From contig NC_133494.1 in the NCBI RefSeq assembly GCF_025370935.1, forward strand, positions 3,123,692-3,187,691: a stretch of DNA of 64,000 bases. The letters are read 5' to 3'. Source of the DNA: Choristoneura fumiferana. Its lineage: Eukaryota > Arthropoda > Insecta > Lepidoptera > Tortricidae. The notes under the pieces were generated by a model. It was not told where the DNA came from, did not search any database, and was given only the letters and a program-made list of their open reading frames with translations. Made by a program: the position numbers and the translations under genes. Shown piece after piece: positions 20,282 to 31,620 of the stretch (position 1 is the stretch's first letter; each line of letters opens with the position of its first letter).

Positions 20282-21369
20282 TTTCAAAGTTTTAAGCCTA
20301 ATAATTTCCTAGATAGGCATCGAGGCAATGGTCAATTTTCGGTTAAGTCTCCGTCTTTGGATCACCGACTTACCCATGCGTGACCAATTTCAACTCAATC
20401 GGTTGATCTTAAAGGGTCCCGTTTTTTTCTTTTTGCCGAACGGAACCCTAAAGCCTCCAAAGTCTAGACAAGGGTGCCCTAAGGCAATTAAGTAGGTATA
20501 TTGAATTCTTGCCACGTACACTGAATAATATTGGGAAAAGCCGGCCACTTTTTTTGAGTTACGTAGAAATCGATTTAGTAGGCACAGTAAAGCGTGAAAT
20601 TGTTTCAGGTAGGTGAAACGATGCAAAATATCACTTTTTGGAGTAATAAAGTCACAAAATAGAATTTTTCAGTCATAATGTCACGGAATAAAGACAAGCA
20701 TACTTCAAAAAATTCCCTCTCGTCTTTTTTTCTGTTAGTTTCTAATGCTTTCATTTTATTCCCTTAAATTATAAAACAATTCTAAAACACATTTTTTTAC
20801 GTCTAACAACGTTACGCAGTTTCTAGACCAGTACTAGTACTAGTCTTTTTTTGCTTTGATTGGAACCTAGGCCCTCACGATTCATTGTAGCTCTGGTCGT
20901 CCTTCCGTCGTAAAACCAACATCTATCGATACGTGACCGGACCTCGGGCTAAGCAGTTATCTAATAAGGAAAAGCACCACACTTAACACCCGAATAAAGT
21001 TACACCAATAACAAAAATATTAGTTTTCCTCCCGGGAAATAAGGTACTGAGCCTCGAATAGTGGTTTCTGTTGATAATAGAAACAAAGCCATGGAATTTT
21101 CCTTGTTTTTTTGTTTGGGAAAGTTTTTGGTTTGGGTGCCAAAGCCCGTAGTAATGACGGAAGTGTTCTTTTTGATAGCGTATCTAGTCGTATAATTTTT
21201 GAAAGACATAATGTTATGTTTGCAATAATTTTTGTTAGTCATCATTTTTCTCCCGTCGAAATCGTTTTTATTACATGGTCACCTGTAAGAACTATAGGTA
21301 CTTAAAATTTAGATTTTTTTTAAAACAATTGTAAATGGATTCAGAGAAAAAAAAAGTTGTAAGAAATAT
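20282..21369. other. Unassigned stretch
   Basis: Near 20410-20450 AAAGGGTCCCG and GGAACCCTAAA hint at an old GGCCAAGTGCGAGTCGG-type repeat. The rest has no recognised content. Confidence 0.4.
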
Positions 21370-21445
21370 TACAATATCATCATCATTGTCACGGAGCCTA
21401 TAGCAGTCCACTGCTGGGCATAGACCTCCCCCAATGAGATGAGAT
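21370..21445 (-). mobile_element. RTE-type LINE or SINE-B tail fragment
   Basis: ATCATCATCATTGTC, CAGTCCACTGCTGGGCATAG and ACCTCCCCC are the reversed 3' tail block shared by the RTE-type LINE and SINE-B. Confidence 0.6.
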
Positions 21446-21487
21446 AACAGGAGCTTAACAAAGAAAAGTGAAAGAGGAGGTTACCTG

Positions 21488-21617
21488 TGATGTGTTAACT
21501 CGTGAGCAAATATTTGATCTAATTATCTGAACACGCTTCTACGCCGTTGACAATAGAGTCGTATTCAGATATTTTTGATCAAATTTTTGCTCAGAAGCTT
21601 ATGAACTCGAGTGTACC
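21488..21617. mobile_element. Palindromic MITE family S, copy 2
   Basis: GAGCAAATATTTGATC at 21502 is mirrored by GATCAAATTTTTGCTC near 21578-21593. The internal ACAATAGAGTCGTATTCAGA is shared with the copies at 43997-44282 and 62581-62717. It serves as the uninterrupted comparison for the split copy at 43997. Confidence 0.7.
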
Positions 21618-21796
21618 TACTCCACTCTGTGGAGAAACCCAGCTAGTAACCCCCTCTCTCGGAATAGTAATGAAAACTTCACCTGTCATTTACCTATCTA
21701 ATTCGTCTATAATTAGCATCTTCTGGCTGAATTCGTTAGCTAATCAACTGAGGAGCGACTTAGCAAGTAATTGCGGAATGTTCGGCTCTGGCTCTG

Positions 21797-21936
21797 ACCC
21801 GATACTACGAAGTGCAGAATTAGAACTTCGTATTTTGCCGTCTCGCTTTCGCTAATATTATTTAATACGAGATTGAAAAGGACGGTACAATACGAACTTT
21901 GTTTTTCGAATTTCGTAGTAACCCCCCCCCCCCCCC
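21797..21936. mobile_element. Palindromic MITE family R, copy 3, ending in poly-C
   Basis: GATACTACGAAGTGC at the left and TTTCGTAGTAACCCC at the right are mirrored. The centre AATATTATTTAATACGAGA matches other R copies. The right end runs into 15 C residues (21922-21936), an unusual homopolymer at a hairpin terminus. Confidence 0.7.
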
Positions 21937-22039
21937 GGTTTATTTAGCCCGTGTTTCTCGGAAGTTTACGTAGATAGCTACCGTCCGCTTTTGCGGTTCA
22001 AATTAGTTTTGGGTAGAAGTTTGAATTAACCTACATTAT

Positions 22040-22240
22040 TTTTATATAGAAAGAAAGAAAATACATTTAATCACAACACAAGACACAACAATAGTATTAT
22101 AGTACAAATAGACAACACGTAGGAAAGTATGTGTCATTGCGGTTGTGAATCGGACACTGGCTCAGCATAATGCTGAAGCGTTAATAATAAACACCCCAGC
22201 GCTGATTTTCAGCCAGCACCGTTGGTGACCCTCGGACCGC
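22040..22240 (-). mobile_element. LINE 3' UTR-like fragment, reverse of 2660-2915
   Basis: Starts GAAAGAAAGAAAATAC (reversed (TTTC)n tail). CTCAGCATAATGCTGAAGCG and CAGCGCTGATTTTCAGCC match the block at 2700-2760 on the opposite strand. Confidence 0.6.
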
Positions 22241-22489
22241 TACAAAGTTATACTACCTACACAGTTTTATTACTACATAAGACTACATAAATAGATAAAT
22301 AATTTTACAAATTTCTGATATATTTAAAACTAGCCGTCCGCCCCCTCTTCACATGGGTATGCAAATGAGGAAATTGTTACGTGTCCGACAATAAATAAAT
22401 AAAAATAAATAAATATATATATAAGTATAATAAATAAATGTATAGGTATGTATTATTTTTGTGTTTTATGTAAAATAAAGTATTTACAT

Positions 22490-22708
22490 AAGTACATAAA
22501 TATCATGGGACGATAATAACGACTAAGTAAAGCTATGGGTAAGTACTAAGCAACGGATAAACTTACTTATATAGATAAATGCACACTTATATATAGGTAC
22601 ATATTAAACACCCAAGACCCGAGAACAAACATTCGTATTATTCACACAAATATCTGCCCCGGCTGGGGATCGAACCGTAGTCAGGTTCTTTAACCACTAC
22701 AATACGCG
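22490..22708 (-). mobile_element. SINE-A, head cut short
   Basis: Reverse orientation: ATCATGGGACG, AACACCCAAGACCCGAGAAC and CAAATATCTGCCCCGGCTGG are the body. The head stops at TTAACCACTACAATACGCGA, where a PAR element begins. The mutated B box reads GGATCGAACC on this strand. Confidence 0.75.
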
Positions 22709-22990
22709 ACTTTTGCAAGTGGACCTTGTGCAAGGTCCGCCTGGATTGCTACCACCATCTTGCTCGCTAATCCTGCCGTGAAGGAGTTCTTGCACTATTG
22801 TGTTTCGGTGTGGAGAGTAAGACAGCCGGTGAAATTACTGGCACTTGAGGTATCCCATCTTAGGCCTCTAGGTTGTCAACGCATCTGCAATACCCCTGGT
22901 GTTGCAGATGTTTATGGGCGGTGGTGATCTCTTACCATCAGGAGTTCCACTTGCTCGTTTGCCATCCAGTCGAATAAAAAAAAAACTCAC
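22709..22990 (+). mobile_element. Poly(A) retroposon (PAR)
   Basis: Starts TTTTGCAAGTGGACCTTGTG and ends CAGTCGAATAAAAAAAAA near 22984. Relative to the other copies it has lost GTAGGACC-type bases at its start. It abuts the SINE-A head. Confidence 0.8.
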
Positions 22991-23264
22991 AACTGAAAAA
23001 AATACGCTCGTCTTTCATCACGTTGGGTTTCACCCTTATACTTTGCCTCTGTCTTGTCAGTCTATGTCGTTTTGATCATGTTATCTCTAAAAACAATAAA
23101 GGTTCAACAAGTTCAGTGACCGAAAGCCATAATTTCAGATACATTGTCTATAACTTTTCTTTACGCACCTTTTTTATCTCGCTAGGCCGTTTATAAATAT
23201 AAGTACAATGGATAATGTCCATAATGCATGAGTCGGGTATCGTGCACAAAAGTATTCGGTAGGG

Positions 23265-23452
23265 TTGGCACATTTACTATGGCATGGCGGGCCACATTGC
23301 TCCAAGAACAGATAGTTGGGGGAGAAAAGTCCTCGAATGGCCACCACGAACCGGAAGACGAAGCGATGACAGACCTCCCACCGTCCCACCAGGTCGACTG
23401 ATGACATCGTGAGTTGCGGACATCCGTGGCGTTCTAAGGTTCTTCTTTGTTT
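23265..23452 (+). pseudogene. RTE-type LINE 3' end, split by SINE-A (continues 23762-23800)
   Basis: Encodes in broken frames 'MAWRATLLQEQIVGGEKSSN'-like and 'RPPTVPPGRL'-like residues of the RTE-type C-terminus, then CGTGGCGTTCTAAGG. The missing 3' tail AGCAGTGGACGTCTTCCGGC and GATGAT continues at 23762 on the far side of SINE-A. The closest relative in the window is 62410-62546. Confidence 0.7.
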
Positions 23453-23754
23453 GACGACCAGATGGCCTAGTGGTTAGAGAACCTGACTACGAAGCTTAAG
23501 GTCCCGGGTTCGTTTCCCGTGTCGGGGCAGATATTTCTATGAAAAATACGAATGTTTGTTCTCGGGTCTTGGGTGTTTTTTTTTTTTATTCGACTGGATG
23601 GCAAACGATCAAGTGTTTAATATGTATTTAAGTATGTATCTATCTAAATAATTATATTTATCCGTTGCTTAGTACCCATAACACAAGCTTTGCTAAGCTT
23701 ACTTTGGGACTAGGTTAATTGGTGTTAAATGTCCCGTTATATTTATTTATTTAT
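23453..23754 (+). mobile_element. SINE-A with 7-bp target duplication, itself holding a 34-bp retroposon piece
   Basis: Flanked by TTTGTTT at 23446-23452 and 23755-23761. A box TGGCCTAGTGG and B box GGTTCGTTTCC (one change from the canonical GGTTCGATTCC) are present. At 23579-23612 a 34-bp insertion TTTTTTTTTATTCGACTGG... is the extreme 3' end of the PAR family in reverse, flanked by GTGTTT at 23573-23578 and 23613-23618. The copy then runs to the ATATTTATTTATT tail. Confidence 0.9.
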
Positions 23755-23924
23755 TTTGTTTAGCAGTGGACGTCTTCCGGCTGATGATAAAGATGACTAA
23801 TAGGTATTATAACATAGAAAGTTTTTGAAAATGTTTGGTTTTTTGTTGTTCTATATCGGTTGAATCGTTATTGCATTTAGTAATTACTTTAACAAGAACG
23901 ATAACGAGCGGTAAGAGCGGTAAC

Positions 23925-23998
23925 GTTTCGTGTGCTCTGCCTACCCCATTTGGGTATACAGGCGTGATGTTTGCGTGTGTGTGTGTTTAACAAGAGTT
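23925..23998 (+). mobile_element. LINE 3' end fragment
   Basis: GCTCTGCCTACCCCATTTGG and TATACAGGCGTGATGTTTGC with a TG repeat match the 3' end of the LINE at 19860 and 20236. Confidence 0.5.
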
Positions 23999-24410
23999 CA
24001 TTTAATTAACATAGGTAGGTACATATATATAAACATCAACTCGTCCACTTCAGACTTACCTACAGTCTAAAAGAATCTTAGATCTTAGATAATCTAAATA
24101 ACGTGTAAATTCCATTCTAAATACGAGTAGGAACCGGTTACGGTTACAATTTAGTCACATTTAGTCATTTGTTGCTACGTTCTTCATTTTACAATTTTAC
24201 TACGAAACTGTTGCATTAAAAATGCTTGTTGTAACTAAAATAGATGCATGGGAAAAATACCGGGAACTCAACGCTTCAAGAAATATTTTGTAGAGTGTAA
24301 TTTTGTGAAATATTTCGCTGTGTACTACTAGTTTTTCTGTTATCCAAACCCTGTTGAAATATATTTTTATTACCTACAAGCTATTATTAAACTTGCAATG
24401 TTCATGACTA

Positions 24411-24636
24411 ATCCATACTTAAAATTATAAATGCGAAAGTGGGTGTGTTTGTAAATATATTTGTCCGTTTTTGGGTCGAAACGGAGCGACGGATCGACGT
24501 GATTTTTGGCATAGAGATAGTTTATGGGCTAGAGCGTGACATAGGCTACTTTTTATCCCGGAAAATACACAGTTCCCGAGGGAACAACGCGCGATTACCG
24601 AATTCCACGCGGGCGAAGGCGCGGGCAAAAGCTAGT
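24411..24636 (+). repeat. CTAG-type dispersed repeat, complete copy
   Basis: From CCATACTTAAAATTATAAAT through GGTCGAAACGGAGCGACGG, GACATAGGCTACTTTTTATC and GAATTCCACGCGGGCGAAGG to GGGCAAAAGCTAGTAT. Confidence 0.82.
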
Positions 24637-24651
24637 ATATACTTCAAGTGT

Positions 24652-24743
24652 GCTCGTACTCGATAGCGACGGCGTAAATTATTGGTATGGAGAATTGTAC
24701 AGCGCCTCTACAAATAATTTACGCCGTCGCTATCGAGTGCGGT
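24652..24743. mobile_element. Palindromic MITE family Q, copy 1
   Basis: CTCGATAGCGACGGCGTAAA at 24660 is mirrored by TTTACGCCGTCGCTATCGAG. The second copy is at 33917-34049, whose extra arms (CGAGTTTACAGTGACG) are only partly present here. Confidence 0.8.
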
Positions 24744-25204
24744 CACTGTAAAGTCATGGTACACAATTTTAGTTAAGACTATTAGTTATTCTGTGGTTAG
24801 GAGTAAGAATCGCGATCGTTTTAAAAGATTGTATGTAATTTTTTGCTAGTTGTATGTTAAAAAATTGCATTGCTGATCCGATTATTGAGCTGAAAGGTAT
24901 ACTTATATAACTCCGTTGACAATACCGGTATTGACTTGAATGGTATGGATTTATAGTTTAAATTACAAATTTAATGCAAGTGCAGTAAGCGAAAAGTACA
25001 CTCACCAAAAAATCTCGTGTTTTTAATAGTACATTGTGCATTAAGGGGCGTAAGAAGGGGATTACTAACGAGAGCCCTTATACACTCTCATAATAACTCT
25101 TTATACCTACAGGCAATAAAAAAATTGTTACTTTTAATAGGTTTTGTTTATGCTTCAGGTTTATGTATTTAGTACTTACTTGACGTCGTCAATTGGGTAG
25201 ATTC
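24744..25204. other. Unassigned stretch
   Basis: No repeat family or coding sign recognised. Confidence 0.4.
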
Positions 25205-25500
25205 GTGGGTAAAAAAAAAACACTTATATAGACCCTTTTACTTAGACTCCGCTGTCCGACCGTCTGTCTGTCCGTCTATATCTCATGAACCGTAATAGCT
25301 AGACAGTTGAAATTTTCACAGATTATGTATTTCTGTTGCCGCTATAACAAGAAATACTAAAAACAGAATAAAATAAATACTTTTAAGGGGGGCTCCCATA
25401 CAAAAACGTGTTTTTTGTTAATGTAATGTCTAATGTTGTATGATAATGGTACGGAACCCTTCATGCGCGAGTCCGACTCGCACTTGGCCGGTTTTTTCTT
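25205..25500 (-). repeat. GGCCAAGTGCGAGTCGG dispersed repeat (family H), near full length
   Basis: In reverse orientation: it ends at GAGTCCGACTCGCACTTGGC (25471-25490), has GGTACGGAACCCTTCATG (25450), a GGGGGGCTCCCATAC block and, at the left, CCGTCTGTCTGTCCGTCTAT. The family is widespread in Lepidoptera, its class is unknown to me. Other copies: 53968-55744 (split) and 56045-56248, with fragments near 27410, 30640 and 51555. Confidence 0.75.
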
Positions 25501-26169
25501 ATATCAATTAAACAATAGATAGGTAGGTAATGGAGATATATATACCTAGTTAAAGTTCTGCGTGAAGAGCATGAAGCGTCGTGTCTCAGAATAAAATTGA
25601 TAAAAAAAAATGGAACCAGTTTAAAAACCATTTCAGTTAATTGAAATCAACTGTATGCTGCTAAGTCCCGTTTCCGGTAAAAGCGATATCCACCTACCTT
25701 TATAGCTCGGTCTTAAACGGCGTCTACCGATTAAAGCAATAGCAACGCTTAAATAAATGGCCTCTCCTTACCGAAGGTTTATCGCAAACAATTTCTCGAA
25801 TCTCTCACCTGAAAAGAAAAAAAACTTTGTGAGACGAGAATGGTTTAGCTACATTTTTATAACACCCGATATTACAGGGCAGTATATCGGGAAATGCATT
25901 TAGATACTTTGTACACAGAGAGCGTATAAGTATCGGGCGACTGAGCTTTGCACAGTTTTTTTTTTTGGTAGGTACATTTTTTTTGTGGTCTAAGAACTAG
26001 TCTAAGCGGCAAATCTTCTAGAAGTCTTCTCTTCGTTTTGTAGAAGAACGAACCCTTTTTTTTCTGAAAGCCTAAAACAAGCGTTTCCCTCGAGATAATA
26101 GAATTAAATTATTTCAGATAAACATTCATATTGGATTAGTTAAAGTAAAAACTTATATCTACGTTAGTA
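25501..26169. other. Unassigned stretch
   Basis: Nothing recognised. Confidence 0.4.
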
Positions 26170-26290
26170 AGAAACTTAAGCTGTTTCCCGCGAATTTGTT
26201 TATCGTTATCCCGCGGAAACTATGCAATTTTCCGGGATAAAAACTATCCTATAATGTGTTAAACTTTCGTGATTTTCACTCATAGTCAAA
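26170..26290 (-). repeat. CTAG-type repeat remnant
   Basis: TTTCCCGCGAATTTG, TATCGTTATCCCGCGG and TTTTCCGGGATAAAAACTAT follow the order of the CTAG-type repeat in reverse, but the end is lost. Confidence 0.5.
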
Positions 26291-26393
26291 ATACCACGCA
26301 CAGTGCCGCTAGTCGTGACCACGGCCACTGTAATGTTGCCGGAACGTCGAGGTAAATATTACTCGTGTGTGTTAGCGTGATGTCCTGTGCGTG

Positions 26394-26641
26394 GTCATCA
26401 TCATCCCAGCCTATATAATATGTACGACCCACTGCTTGGCACAGGCCTCCTCTCAGAAAGAGAGGGCTTGGGCCGTAGTTCCCACGCGGGCCCAGTGCGG
26501 ATTGGGAACTTCACACACACCATTGAATTGCTTCGCAGGTTTGTGCAGGTTTCCTCACGATGTTTTCCTTCACTGTAAAGCTCGTGATAAATTTCAAATG
26601 TAATTCCGCACATGAATTTCGAAAAACTCAGAGGTGTGCAT
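26394..26641 (-). mobile_element. SINE-B, tRNA-like head missing
   Basis: Reverse SINE-B from ATCATCATCCCAGCC through GAGGGCTTGGGCCGTAGTTC and CCACGCGGGCCCAGTGCGGA to AACTCAGAGGTGTGCAT, where the head would follow. The two open frames across it on opposite strands are readings of the SINE, not genes. Confidence 0.85.
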
Positions 26642-26879
26642 GGTATTTTGACTAAAAACTATCCTATTCCATCCCCGGGACTCAAACTAAGCTAGATCGA
26701 CTGTTACATAACATCAATATACATATTTAGAGCCGTTTTCGAGGTCCCCAAAATAAATAAATATGAAAAGTTGCTTGTATATAGACTATATATGTAGTTT
26801 AGATATATAGATTAAATAACAGGTGTCTCGATACATGGTTAAAAAACTTGCTAATATAATATCAACTTCGTCTTCTTGT

Positions 26880-26985
26880 GTGTGTTCCACAGATCTGGCT
26901 CAAATGGTTCTGGTCTGGCAGAAAAGCGCTGCGGTCTGTGCAGCTTTGTGCTGACTCAGCACCTTTCTTGTAGCACCACATGGCA
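26880..26985 (+). mobile_element. LINE 3' UTR-like fragment
   Basis: GGTTCTGGTCTGGCAGAAAA, GCGCTGCGG and GTGCTGACTCAGCACC echo the blocks at 2700-2760. Confidence 0.4.
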
Positions 26986-27137
26986 CTCCTAACTAGTTTG
27001 TTTCAACTTTATCCCTTGTTTTTTCATCGTAATCGTTAGAGCAGTTTCCGAGATCCATGAATAAATAAATGTATGAAATATGAATAAATACATAGGAATT
27101 GGTCATTTTAATGATACAGCGTAAGTGGAAGTTCAAC

Positions 27138-27262
27138 GAAATGGACTGGTTAAAGCCGCAGGTTCGAGGTGGATGCAAGCCGGTTCCAACCGAAGCAACT
27201 GGAGGTCTATTATGTCCATTAGTGGACATACTACGGATGATATGATGATGATGATGAATTGG
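27138..27262 (+). mobile_element. RTE-type LINE 3' fragment
   Basis: Encodes 'NGLVKAAGSRWMQAGSNRSN' then the tail and (GATGAT)n. It is a short 5'-truncated copy. Confidence 0.75.
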
Positions 27263-27394
27263 AAAGTTCTAGCTCTGATTGCTACTTATTTTTATAAAAT
27301 CAACAAATTTATTCATTTTAACAGTTTACTGAAGCGATAACTTGAATGCTATTTGTTTTCCAGATAACTTTTGCTTATTTATTGCTTAAATTCA

Positions 27395-27475
27395 CTTCAG
27401 CCGACTTCGAAAACCGATCAAATGTGAGTCGGTCTCGCGCATTAAGGGTTCCGTACAAGTTTGTCTGTAGGGATC
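27395..27475 (+). repeat. Family H fragment
   Basis: GACTTCGAAAACCGATCAAA, TGAGTCGGTCTCGCGCAT and AAGGGTTCCGTAC match the start of family H with changes. Confidence 0.5.
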
Positions 27476-27642
27476 TATGAGTATCTAGTGTTAGCAGAGC
27501 ATTGCTCCTTAGCAAAATGTATGCAGCATGGGATCATCTTACAATGGTAATAAATTAGGTAATATTAAATAGACTATATGAAAATACCGATGGTCATACT
27601 CGTAGGTATTCCTATCTATACTTAGGTACCTATAAAGTAGGA

Positions 27643-28062
27643 ATGAGGGCTATCGTTTTTTGTCTCACTAGATGGCGCACTGTTGCGTGAGGTTTTTAAG
27701 TATGGCTTTCAAAGTCTGTTATTACGGGCGTGAAAACAAAGTTTAGATTAAAATCATATTTAATACACCTTAAAACCGTACCCGTTAAATATTAGAGCAT
27801 GCCACAGTGTTGCATATGCCCGTTTTGTTGGAAAAAAGGGAGGACAAAATTACCGATAGTGTTACTGTCTCAAAATGTGAATTGACGTTAACAAGCCCTA
27901 CAATGTAAAGTAAATTTACCGGTAAAATAAATATTCAACAAAATTTATTCTAATTATAAATAAACCCGCGTAGCTCACCCAAAAACTATGAGATTTGACA
28001 TTTCGGAGACCTCACGCTACACTAGCGCCTCTAGTGGCGAATTCATTCGCGATAGCCCTCAT
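27643..28062 (-). mobile_element. MITE family U, copy 3 (inverted)
   Basis: Same TIRs (ATGAGGGCTATCG, CGATAGCCCTCAT) but internally reversed relative to the other three copies. It differs from them around 27855-27935, where TGACGTTAACAAGCCC and following bases replace the block GTTCCGGGGCAATGAATG. Confidence 0.85.
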
Positions 28063-28604
28063 TGCATCCCGATTTGTTTTACCATCTATCCAATTTTAAT
28101 CCAATCGGACCTGGCAACATTCAGTACTATACTATTTCGTATAATGAACCAACTCCAGACACGCCTTGCAAATGAAAAGACTGCACCAAAATCTATCTAC
28201 TCAACAACAAGTTGTCAATGAAATTTCTCATTTGTCTGTTCTGTACGTTGGTTTGTTGTTCTTGGAATTTATTGCCTCTGAGTTCCGACGCGAGACGTTT
28301 CGAGTTATTTATCGAGTTTATTTCTTACGAGTAGGTACTTACAGTTTGGTCCATCATTATTTTTAAAGATGAGACGTAAATTGGCGGAACCTCTCAGTAG
28401 GTTACTGCCAGCAAACGTAATGAACTGAGAAAACGGTTGCGACGCCACAAGAGCTTAGGATATAGGATGAAGTCGGATCACATGCCATACTTTATTGAAT
28501 TACTCTATATTTCTCAGTAAAAAAAGCAATTTTTTTTATATAGCACGCAGGTACTTTTGGTTATTTGTCAACAAAAAAAAAATTCTATTAATATTGAAAA
28601 AATG
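28063..28604. other. Unassigned stretch
   Basis: No recognised family. Short frames near 28166-28366 lack domain features. Confidence 0.4.
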
Positions 28605-28745
28605 GGGTAAAAGGGGGGAGGCGAGTTAGGGCTCCGGATCTCCCACTCACCGTACGAAACACAGCAGCAAAACTACTATTTCACGCCGGTATTCTGTGGG
28701 AGTGTGGTACTAACCCGGTCGAGCCGGCCCAATCGTACTGCAGCC
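28605..28745 (+). repeat. Possible dispersed repeat (CACGCCGGTATTCTGTG block)
   Basis: CTACTATTTCACGCCGGTAT, GGTCGAGCCGGCCCAATCGT resembles a block that I know to be widespread in lepidopteran sequences. Only one copy is visible here, so the boundaries are uncertain. Confidence 0.4.
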
Positions 28746-28794
28746 AATATTATCATGGGATTAGAACGCTTAACGTTATTAAACTGATTAATTT

Positions 28795-28935
28795 TCATTC
28801 ATCATCATCATATTATCAGCTGTAGGACGTCCATTGACACACAGTGTACCTACATTAGGCCTCCCCCGTAGACCCGTTGGAAGCGGCCTGCAATCACCGT
28901 GAACCCGCGGCTTTAAGAGAAGTCTCTTCGTTCCA
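28795..28935 (-). mobile_element. RTE-type LINE 3' fragment
   Basis: Reversed tail ATCATCATCATATTATCAGC, then GTAGGACGTCC and GGAAGCGGCCTGCAATCACC. The stretch before it (28745-28795) resembles that before the copy at 42400, suggesting shared 3' flank or UTR sequence. Confidence 0.7.
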
Positions 28936-29016
28936 TTCTCCATACGTAGTCCCGGTCTCATTTGAAAACTAGGCAACAGAAATAAATGAAATTTTGTAAG
29001 TATGGACTAGACGTAT

Positions 29017-29174
29017 TTATCTGTGCCTGTGGTTTTTCAGATTTTCATATAAATGTTTAATATTTATCAGAATTACAGGAGCTCAAAAGTTGTCATAAAA
29101 ATATGTCAACTTTGCACGAGAATTACAGACTAATAAAGCATTTTTACAAAAATCTAAAAAACCACAGGCATAGA
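29017..29174. mobile_element. Palindromic MITE Y
   Basis: TCTGTGCCTGTGGTTTTTCA at 29020 is mirrored by AAAAAACCACAGGCATAGAA near 29156. The pairing extends about 36 bp per arm. Inside, ATTACAGG..AGTTGTCAT and ATGTCAACT..AATTACAG form a second, weaker inverted pair. Confidence 0.65.
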
Positions 29175-30532
29175 AAATATAATGAATATCTTGATTGTAA
29201 AATATCATTGATTTCTGTGCTATACTTTTCGTATAATGTGAGGACAACGAAACCCAAAATTCAACGTTTGGGCTCTACAGAAAGCCAGCGTTGCTGCAAC
29301 GTGTGGCAACACATGCCGAGTGGAGGTCCTTTTGGTGTCCTGTCGTGTCACCACTGAGTTTTATTTTTAGTTATAGTGTTTTATTCTTATTACTTTAAGG
29401 TCACAGTATAAAAAAGGAGCAGTATTCCGTCTCGGCAGCGTCCTTGATATAAGTACCTAATTACCTACGCCGGCTCTGAACAGAAACGCGCGATAGGGCT
29501 GCCTACTCTACTAAGTGTCACTCCACTTATGTACTTGATTTGATAATGTCACATGAAATTTAAAGTAGGGAAAGGATTAGGAGGGATTTAAAGATGGACT
29601 AAGTATTAGTGTTTAACAAAAACGCATTTTACGTTATTTTATAAACCACAAATCGTATTACGTTTGAAACGGTTTTATTTGGCTTCATCACTACGTATAT
29701 TTGTTACCTACAAATTAGCTATGGAGAAGTATTTGCGCCTCTTCTGGGATGTGCGAAAAGCTTTATTGTTATTTAAGAGTATAAAAATTCGCATTCTGAT
29801 AAATAACTTCAATAGATACGTTTTTATCATATTATATTAGATGAATTTAAACATCCGTACACCGAACAATACTGTTTATATCGTTGTGACATATAAGGTA
29901 CGTAACCGCGGGGCACTCGCGACTGATGGTTGCCGAGGTATGCTGAAAATTCATGGCGCGTATATAACTCGCGTTCCGGCCGTTTGTATGAAGACGGTGT
30001 ACCTACTGCTCCTTTTTGGTAATGTGGCAAGGTGGTGGTACTGATGGAACAAAAACAAATATCTCTTTTTCGTTCTTTTAATCTGACTAACTAGTATGCA
30101 CCTCTATGCCAGATAACTGGGAAGTTAATTAAATACGGTACTTTTTTTTCTTCCAAACAATATACTTTCCCCGTGGGCCCCATTAATTTTCTTTATCATT
30201 AGGTGGCCTCGTTACTCAATGAATTTTCTAGACTTTAGGTCTAGACTAGTCAGTCATGATGAAGAAACTTTCGTAATGTCTGGATCTGGTGAATATAAGG
30301 AAAAACACATATTGGACGTTGTTGTGCTCTAAAAATCAGGCCATTATTATTATCTGAGTACTAAGATAAATAAGTTGGTTTCAAGACAAGTTTTTTTTTA
30401 GCTGGCTTTGGTTTTTGTTGACTGTATTTTAATTTCATTTCCGTACCAAAGTTCAAGTCGATGCCATTAACCGTTGAGGAGTTTCGTAATGCGCAGACAA
30501 TCCTGGCCGGAACACTAGAATTAAAATGAATA
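29175..30532. other. Long unassigned stretch
   Basis: No repeat family, TIR pair or convincing coding frame over about 1.3 kb. Frames at 29827-30044 overlap on both strands without features. This is the largest block with no recognised transposon, so it may be older unique sequence. Confidence 0.4.
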
Positions 30533-30730
30533 AATAAATATCATGAGTCAATTGACCTAGTCACAAATCTTGTACTTACTTGTACCGGACATATATAAAA
30601 TTGGTATGTAAAATATCAAGTTAATCTATATAAATTTCAGCTTGACACGCGTTTCCGAGAAAAAGGCCTTGACAGACGGACAGACAGACAAAGTGATCCT
30701 ATAAGGGTTCTGTTTTGTCCTTTGTAACAG
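30533..30730. repeat. SINE-A tail remnant (-) and family H fragment (+)
   Basis: 30541-30577 TATCATGAGTCAATTGACCT and CTAGTCACAAATCTTGTAC match the reversed SINE-A tail. 30655-30725, with GACAGACGGACAGACAGAC and TATAAGGGTTCTGTTTTGTC, matches the right part of family H. Confidence 0.55.
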
Positions 30731-30964
30731 AACGTTGAAAACGTTTAGGTTGTGAAATTTGCAAGAATATACTAAAAGGCTTAACCCCACTTAGCAGCCC
30801 GTACGAAAATTTAATGTACTTTCAAAATCCATTAAAATTTTCGTGTTCCGCTAATCTTCTCGAGAAACTTCGAACCGATATTACTTACAAGTTAGTAGTA
30901 AAATGTACTCTGAATGTTTTCAGCGTCATCCATTACGAAGAAAGACAGGAAACCTTAAGTTTAT

Positions 30965-31102
30965 GTACAGTCGAGGTCATATAGAATCTATACACTTTAC
31001 GTTGTCGCTGTCACGTCATGTTTGAAATTTTGTATAAAATTGTCAGATGGCATACAGCGGCAAGGTGGTAAAGTGTAAAGATATCTTTGACCTTGACTTT
31101 AC
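30965..31102. mobile_element. Palindromic MITE V
   Basis: GTACAGTCGAGGTCATATAG and TCTATACACTTTACG at the left are mirrored by GTAAAGTGTAAAGATATC and TTTGACCTTGACTTTAC at the right. The loop contains TCACGTCATGTTTGAAATTT. Single copy here. Confidence 0.7.
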
Positions 31103-31407
31103 ATACCTAAAGATTAGACTGTGCTAAATACTTATTTACCTAGTGTTACAAAAAGAATAGTAACAGACATACAACATACTAACAATACACTTCTTCTTAC
31201 CCCAAACACATATACCGTTCTCCGCCGTTCCGTCGTGCGTAAAACTCCGGATTCACTTTGTGATTGATTCTTATTTCCTGGTAAGTATATGTACGACTAA
31301 CAATGTATACATGTAAATATGTATGTTTTTATATGTAAACACTATTGTAAAAAACCGTTGATATTACATACACAAAGCCAAATTTTATCCTTTTAAGGGA
31401 TCTCAAC

Positions 31408-31620
31408 CGTGTACCGTATACCACGGCACGGAGAACAGACAGCCGTTGGGGCCGAAAAGTTCTCAAATGGAGATCGCGGCTCGGCAGTAGGACGTCCACC
31501 AACGAAGAGGACGGATGACCTGGTTAAAGCCGCGGGTTCACGGTGGAAGCAGGTCGCTTCCAACCGAGATAACTTTAGCTCTATGGAGAGAGGCCTATAT
31601 CCAACTAGACGTCTGTATGT
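31408..31620 (+). mobile_element. RTE-type LINE 3' fragment
   Basis: The frame reads 'SAVGRPPTKRTDDLVKAAGS' and 'RWKQVASNRDNFSSMERG' before diverging. The (GATGAT)n tail is gone. Confidence 0.75.
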
